Origin: Thamnaconus septentrionalis
Lineage: Eukaryota > Chordata > Actinopteri > Tetraodontiformes > Monacanthidae
DNA: 64,000 nt
Assembly: GCA_009823395.1 (NCBI GenBank)
Contig: CM020506.1
Coordinates: 2,717,501 to 2,781,500, forward strand
Reading direction: 5' to 3'
Part shown: one piece after another, positions 61,232-64,000 of the stretch
Position numbering within the stretch: position 1 is the first letter of the stretch
Layout: the number at the start of each line of letters is the position of its first letter
Notes under the pieces: generated by a model
Database searches by the model: none
What the model was told of the DNA's origin: nothing
What the model saw: the letters and a program-made list of their open reading frames with translations, nothing else
Program-made: the position numbers and the translations under genes

Positions 61232-63949
61232 AAGAACACGGTTAGGGCCCTTCAAGATGAACTATAATCACAGCAGTAGGTTGACCTGCCCTGCAGACAG
61301 CAGGTTACGTCAGCATCGCTCTGCAAACATTGTTCTCTCAAACTCTCCTTCTCTCAAATTCCATCCGGAGAAGTCGGCCCCAGTCTTCATTCCTCCATCG
61401 CCTGATCCCACATCTTTCCGAAAAACGAAGCCATGAAGCCGCTTTGAAAAAGCAAAACAAAACATGAAACTGAGCAAATCTCCGTGCATCAATCCATACA
61501 TCAGTATGGATTCGTTTTCACTGTGAGACCTCGACAATAAATATTAATGTTTCTATGAATGTTTGTAGACCACGTGAGCACTAAAGGCAGATTTTAACAG
61601 ATTTTAACGGCGCCCTTTGATAGATATAAATGGATCTGCCTGAGTTAAATTGAACAGAAAAGAACGTCTGTATGTTTTCCACTGATACATTCGCAGGAAG
61701 TATAAAGACAGTTGTGTTTTGGTTTGCATATAATTCATTTGTATTTACGTAAACAGCCGGTCCACTTGTAAGGCGACGACCTCATTGTCCCACGATGCAT
61801 CATGATGTAGTTTAGAACATAGATGTGCTCTGACTGACATGAAATGGAAATGAAAAGAGATGCGATATAAAGGATAACTTCAGAAAAGGCGGACTAACAT
61901 TGTTTGCAATGTGTTTTAGATGCGACCAAATCTTGAACAATGTGTTGCATTTGAATGTTTTGAACACTGCGACCTTTTCTCTGGCAAATGCAAACCCTGT
62001 TTAACATTTGCCAAAGAAATGACAAAACAACCAGTCTTTCTCTTTGCTTACAAAGACCTTTGTCTGCCTGTTACATTATATTCCAACGAGTCTGGCTCGG
62101 CTGCTCCCTCATCATCCACTCGAGGAGGATACAGCTTGTTCTCACAGTTTTGTTCACTGTTCTCCGACTAAATGTCAAGTTGCGCATCAGTTTCCTTGTC
62201 ATAGCCATTTAAACTGGAACACACTGTACCTGACGATTCAAAGGTTTGTTCATAGGAAGACGAATGTTTATTTCTTCTGGCTTTTACTCCATAACCAAGC
62301 CACAAAAAAGGGTCAGGAGACAGTTTTTTTTTTTTCGTGAAAGCACTCACAGAACTTCCTGTCCGGATGTGTGTAGGAAATGACCTTTCAGCATGAATGT
62401 GATGCCACAGTCTCCCCACGCAGGCAGGAGGAAAGCTGTGGCCCGCAGTTTCATCGGAGATGTAATAGAAGACGTCATGATGTTTATTCCCCTTTCACTT
62501 GTCTTATTACCGTCCCTACTCTGGGAAGAAAAGCAGAAAAACGCAGGGGGGAAGTGGGATTTTCCTCCATCTGTGCTCTTTATTTCTCATGTACATCTAG
62601 AAGAGTGACGTAAAACAATTATAAAGGGAGGTCCTTTGAAAACAGGCCAATCAGATTTCTTGTCTTCCACTTAAACAAGCTGGCAGCAGCGATGTAGGTG
62701 ATAAATAATATACTGTATTCAGTCGTTGTTCATAACATCCATTAACCGTTAATTGATACATGGAAAGTGTAAAACACTGCAAGAGTAGATTTGCAACATG
62801 CAGTAAAACTGGGATCGTCACAAACGGCACAACACAAGATGACATGTAGGAGGTCCAACTATGTATCTGTTTTAGGAGAAAGTGAAAATGGATTGTTTTT
62901 GTACGCAAGAGGCTGTAAACAGGGGAACATGTGCTGTTTTATGAGGATTTGTAGAGTTTTTGTGGATTAATTAATCTTGCAGAAATGCTTCCTGCCAGCG
63001 AAAATGGACCTAAGGTGTTCAGGTAGATGGTGAACAATTTAGTGGGTTACTCCTGTTTTGAACCACCTTCTTAATCATTGTAGATGGATGGTGACAAAGA
63101 AGGTTTCAAAAGATCGGTATTTTTTTTTTTTTTTCTAGACGTGTCCAAGTTGTGCTGGCAAAAGTTGCCTGAAGAAGTTTGTGGACGCAGCAGTGAGTCA
63201 CTTTTGCACCGGAGGGAGTTTGAGGCTCTGCGTCGGGGGACCTCAGATCACCTCCTTGCGGGGGAATTTCTGATCCTCGCCCAGCGTCACGCCACATCGG
63301 TTCAGAAAAGGAAAAGCACGCGGTGTCTTCCGGGGTCCTCCGGCTATTTGCGTGGACAACAGATGATGGAGAGACCTGCGTTTGGGGGGGCGTTTGCTGA
63401 GGCCAATATGGGGCAAGGTGTGAAAGGGAAGTGCGTCAGCGTGATGGGGGTGACGAGGCGCCATGGCAACGAGTGTCATCAGTGAAGGTTTACACCCAGT
63501 GTTGGGACACCCGATGTTTTTGATGTACCGCAGTAAGAATGGCTCTCGAGTCTCCGAGTGTTTCAGCAACATCGTGTTCTTTGTCAAACATCCTGGTTAT
63601 TCAAAGGTGTGTCTGTCCGATGCAGCCGCAGAAGATTGTTCTGCAAATATTTTAGTTATTGGAAATTCTGAAAGATTTTAAGGTTTTCCAAAAACTTCTT
63701 TGCACTTCTGTAGTTTCCTTTACTGACACTTTGTCAGTTTGTATAGTAAAAAAAAAAAAAAAAGTTTAGATTAACGAAAGACGTTAATATGACTTTATAT
63801 GTCCTTCCCCTCTGGCTCTTCTGCCTCCTGTCACAGAACATCCTGCTGGTTCAGAGGCAGCTGTCGGTGACCGCCGACGACCACGACAACTTCCAGAAAG
63901 TTCTGAAGAGTTACGTCGACGCCACCTCGGCCCACTTGGACAACCTACA
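33355..63949 (+). CDS. necab3: N-terminal EF-hand calcium-binding protein 3 (3' end outside window)
   Basis: Ten exons are present: 33355-33492, 42515-42539, 51092-51200, 52734-52759, 53763-53860, 55802-55938, 58742-58869, 60351-60430, 61080-61133, 63837-63949; all phases join, giving 302 codons before the window ends mid-gene. Exon 1 has a Gln/Pro-rich tract (about 23-34). The EF-hand loop [12 protein letters not shown] (52-63) has canonical ligands and is split by intron 2; a second loop (DGQQNNNLDTDK) is degenerate. A helical NECAB region follows ([14 protein letters not shown]..., [29 protein letters not shown]). The C-terminal ABM monooxygenase-like domain begins at about 266 ([11 protein letters not shown]). 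Paralog choice rests on the [12 protein letters not shown] start, ESLN..IL.AMD.TK and RLQ.L.D.LEC, closest to remembered NECAB3. The family binds calcium and partners such as X11L/APBA2 and is expressed in neurons and muscle. C-terminal exons are missing only because the window stops. Confidence 0.92.
34880..34932. repeat. (GT)n/(GC)n mixed microsatellite
   Basis: About 13 GT units pass into GCGCGCGCGTGCGTG; purine-pyrimidine alternation throughout could favour Z-DNA. Confidence 0.85.
35841..37469. mobile_element. hAT-like non-autonomous element carrying a tandem array
   Basis: The left end CAGTGGTTCTCAAAC and the right end (inverse) CAGTGTTTCCCC are hAT-type termini. Eight-bp flanks are CACTGGAT (35833-35840) and CAGTGGAT (37470-37477), a target-site duplication with one mismatch. 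There is no transposase frame. About 63 bp of the left end (35841-35905) is repeated directly at 37209-37271, and the array lies between the two copies. Confidence 0.65.
35910..37208. repeat. Tandem array, about 197-bp unit with TTAGGG blocks
   Basis: Units start with CTAGAAGCCCCAAATTTGAC at 35910, 36107, 36305, 36501, 36697, 36894 and 37091 (spacings 197, 198, 196, 196, 197, 197); the seventh is cut at 37208. Copies are nearly identical. Each contains (TTAGGG)-type blocks, including one of three hexamers in a row. The repeated minus-strand frames through it are artefacts of the repeat. Confidence 0.92.
48641..48663. repeat. (AC)n microsatellite
   Basis: About 11 units within necab3 intron 2. 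Confidence 0.9.
50861..51045. repeat. Degenerate dispersed repeat fragment before necab3 exon 3
   Basis: It begins TTGTCCAACTTCTTCTTCGT and then has a decayed block with TATCGCAGGGCCACCTAGAG then ACAAAC, a signature I know from a very common fish repeat (..CGCAGGGCCAACACAGAGACA..). The first 34 bp recur at 55963-55996. There is no coding. Confidence 0.45.
51201..53762 (+). other. necab3: necab3 introns 3 and 4
   Basis: AT-rich with a T17 run near 51670 and a 14-bp CRE-containing palindrome at 52454-52467. The only coding exon is 52734-52759 (26 nt). Confidence 0.55.
53861..55801 (+). other. necab3: necab3 intron 5
   Basis: 1.9 kb with no recognisable exon. It contains a 17-bp direct repeat (55005-55021 and 55040-55056) and an A12 run before exon 6. 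Confidence 0.55.
58312..58339. repeat. (AC)n microsatellite
   Basis: About 14 units within necab3 intron 6. Confidence 0.9.
58440..58622 (+). mobile_element. LINE-like 3' tail
   Basis: The sequence ends AAATTCCTTCTCGATAAATA then AAGTATCTATCTATCTAG, the familiar untranslated tail plus (ATCT)n of fish non-LTR elements (L2/Rex-like). No reverse transcriptase frame remains, so it is a 5'-truncated copy. The left boundary is a guess. Confidence 0.45.
58742..58869 (+). CDS. necab3: necab3 exon 7, variable Arg/Ser linker
   Basis: The acceptor ending at 58741 gives [14 protein letters not shown] then [18 protein letters not shown], aligning with the family's basic RSSRRVQRHNS/FSP linker. A second AG 8 nt downstream (58749) would shift the frame and hit a stop in exon 8, so the first is the productive one. 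It is the least conserved exon and the least certain of the set. Confidence 0.75.
58870..60350 (+). other. necab3: necab3 intron 7
   Basis: 1.5 kb, AT-rich, no repeat or exon recognised. Confidence 0.5.
61134..63836 (+). other. necab3: necab3 intron 9
   Basis: 2.7 kb. It starts with a long (TG)n run and contains T-rich runs near 62325 and 63120. A frame at 63084-63485 follows a T-rich tract and AG but has no family match and would break the ABM domain, so it is not called. Confidence 0.5.
61164..61230. repeat. (TG)n microsatellite after necab3 exon 9
   Basis: About 33 uninterrupted units beginning about 30 nt after the exon 9 donor. Confidence 0.95.
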
Positions 63950-64000
63950 GTGAGTGTGTTTGAGTGTCTGCAAAAAAACAACGGAGGACTTTATGCTCCG

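Noticed and set aside
63084..63485. Possible extra necab3 exon after a T-rich tract
   Set aside because: Exon 9 joins exon 10 in frame without it. The translated frame has no family similarity.
33355..63949. Gene identity as necab1 or necab2
   Set aside because: The N-terminus ([12 protein letters not shown]), AMDKTKE and LECQ fit the NECAB3 pattern better, and NECAB3 is the member linked to human chromosome 20.

Overview
This is 64 kb of a vertebrate nuclear genome, almost certainly a ray-finned (teleost) fish. The coding regions are split into short exons with GT-AG introns. Four vertebrate gene families are recognisable by their protein motifs. The spaces between exons carry long (GT)n runs, TTAA-flanked MITEs and a hAT-type element of the kind common in fish. 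There are no operons, phage, CRISPR arrays or bacterial features.

Layout. 1-5786 is intergenic repeat-bearing DNA. 5787-19330 (minus) is znfx1, an NFX1-type zinc-finger helicase; 17 coding exons sum to 5754 nt (1917 aa plus stop), with a non-coding exon 1 upstream. About 1.3 kb away and divergently oriented, 20843-25719 (plus) is tbc1d20, a Rab GAP with a C-terminal membrane anchor (8 coding exons, 389 aa). Converging on it from the other side, 26140-32296 (minus) is rbck1 (HOIL-1), an RBR ubiquitin ligase (12 coding exons, 519 aa). From 33355 to the window edge (plus) is necab3, an EF-hand and ABM-domain protein; ten exons (302 codons) are present and the 3' end lies outside. rbck1 and necab3 are again divergent. 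The splice phases join without a frame break in all four genes, and the exon sums of the three complete genes are multiples of three. That is strong internal support for the models.

How the genes relate. All four human orthologues lie on chromosome 20 but far apart (TBC1D20 and RBCK1 at 20p13, NECAB3 at 20q11, ZNFX1 at 20q13), so this is an old linkage group compacted in the fish. Two of the genes, znfx1 (cytosolic RNA sensing) and rbck1 (linear ubiquitin, NF-kB), belong to innate immunity. Interferon-type promoter motifs sit upstream of both: an IRF core with a TATA-like box at znfx1, and a perfect ISRE at rbck1.

Most notable non-gene features: a telomere-motif-bearing tandem array (about 197 bp unit, six full copies and one partial) inside a hAT-like element at 35841-37469; a fold-back relative of the same unit at 1025-1513; and (TG)n tracts in place of the normal pyrimidine tract at the 3' splice sites of two frame-neutral rbck1 exons. 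I found no wholly new gene system. All functional statements are inference from sequence and remembered family knowledge, because no database search was possible.
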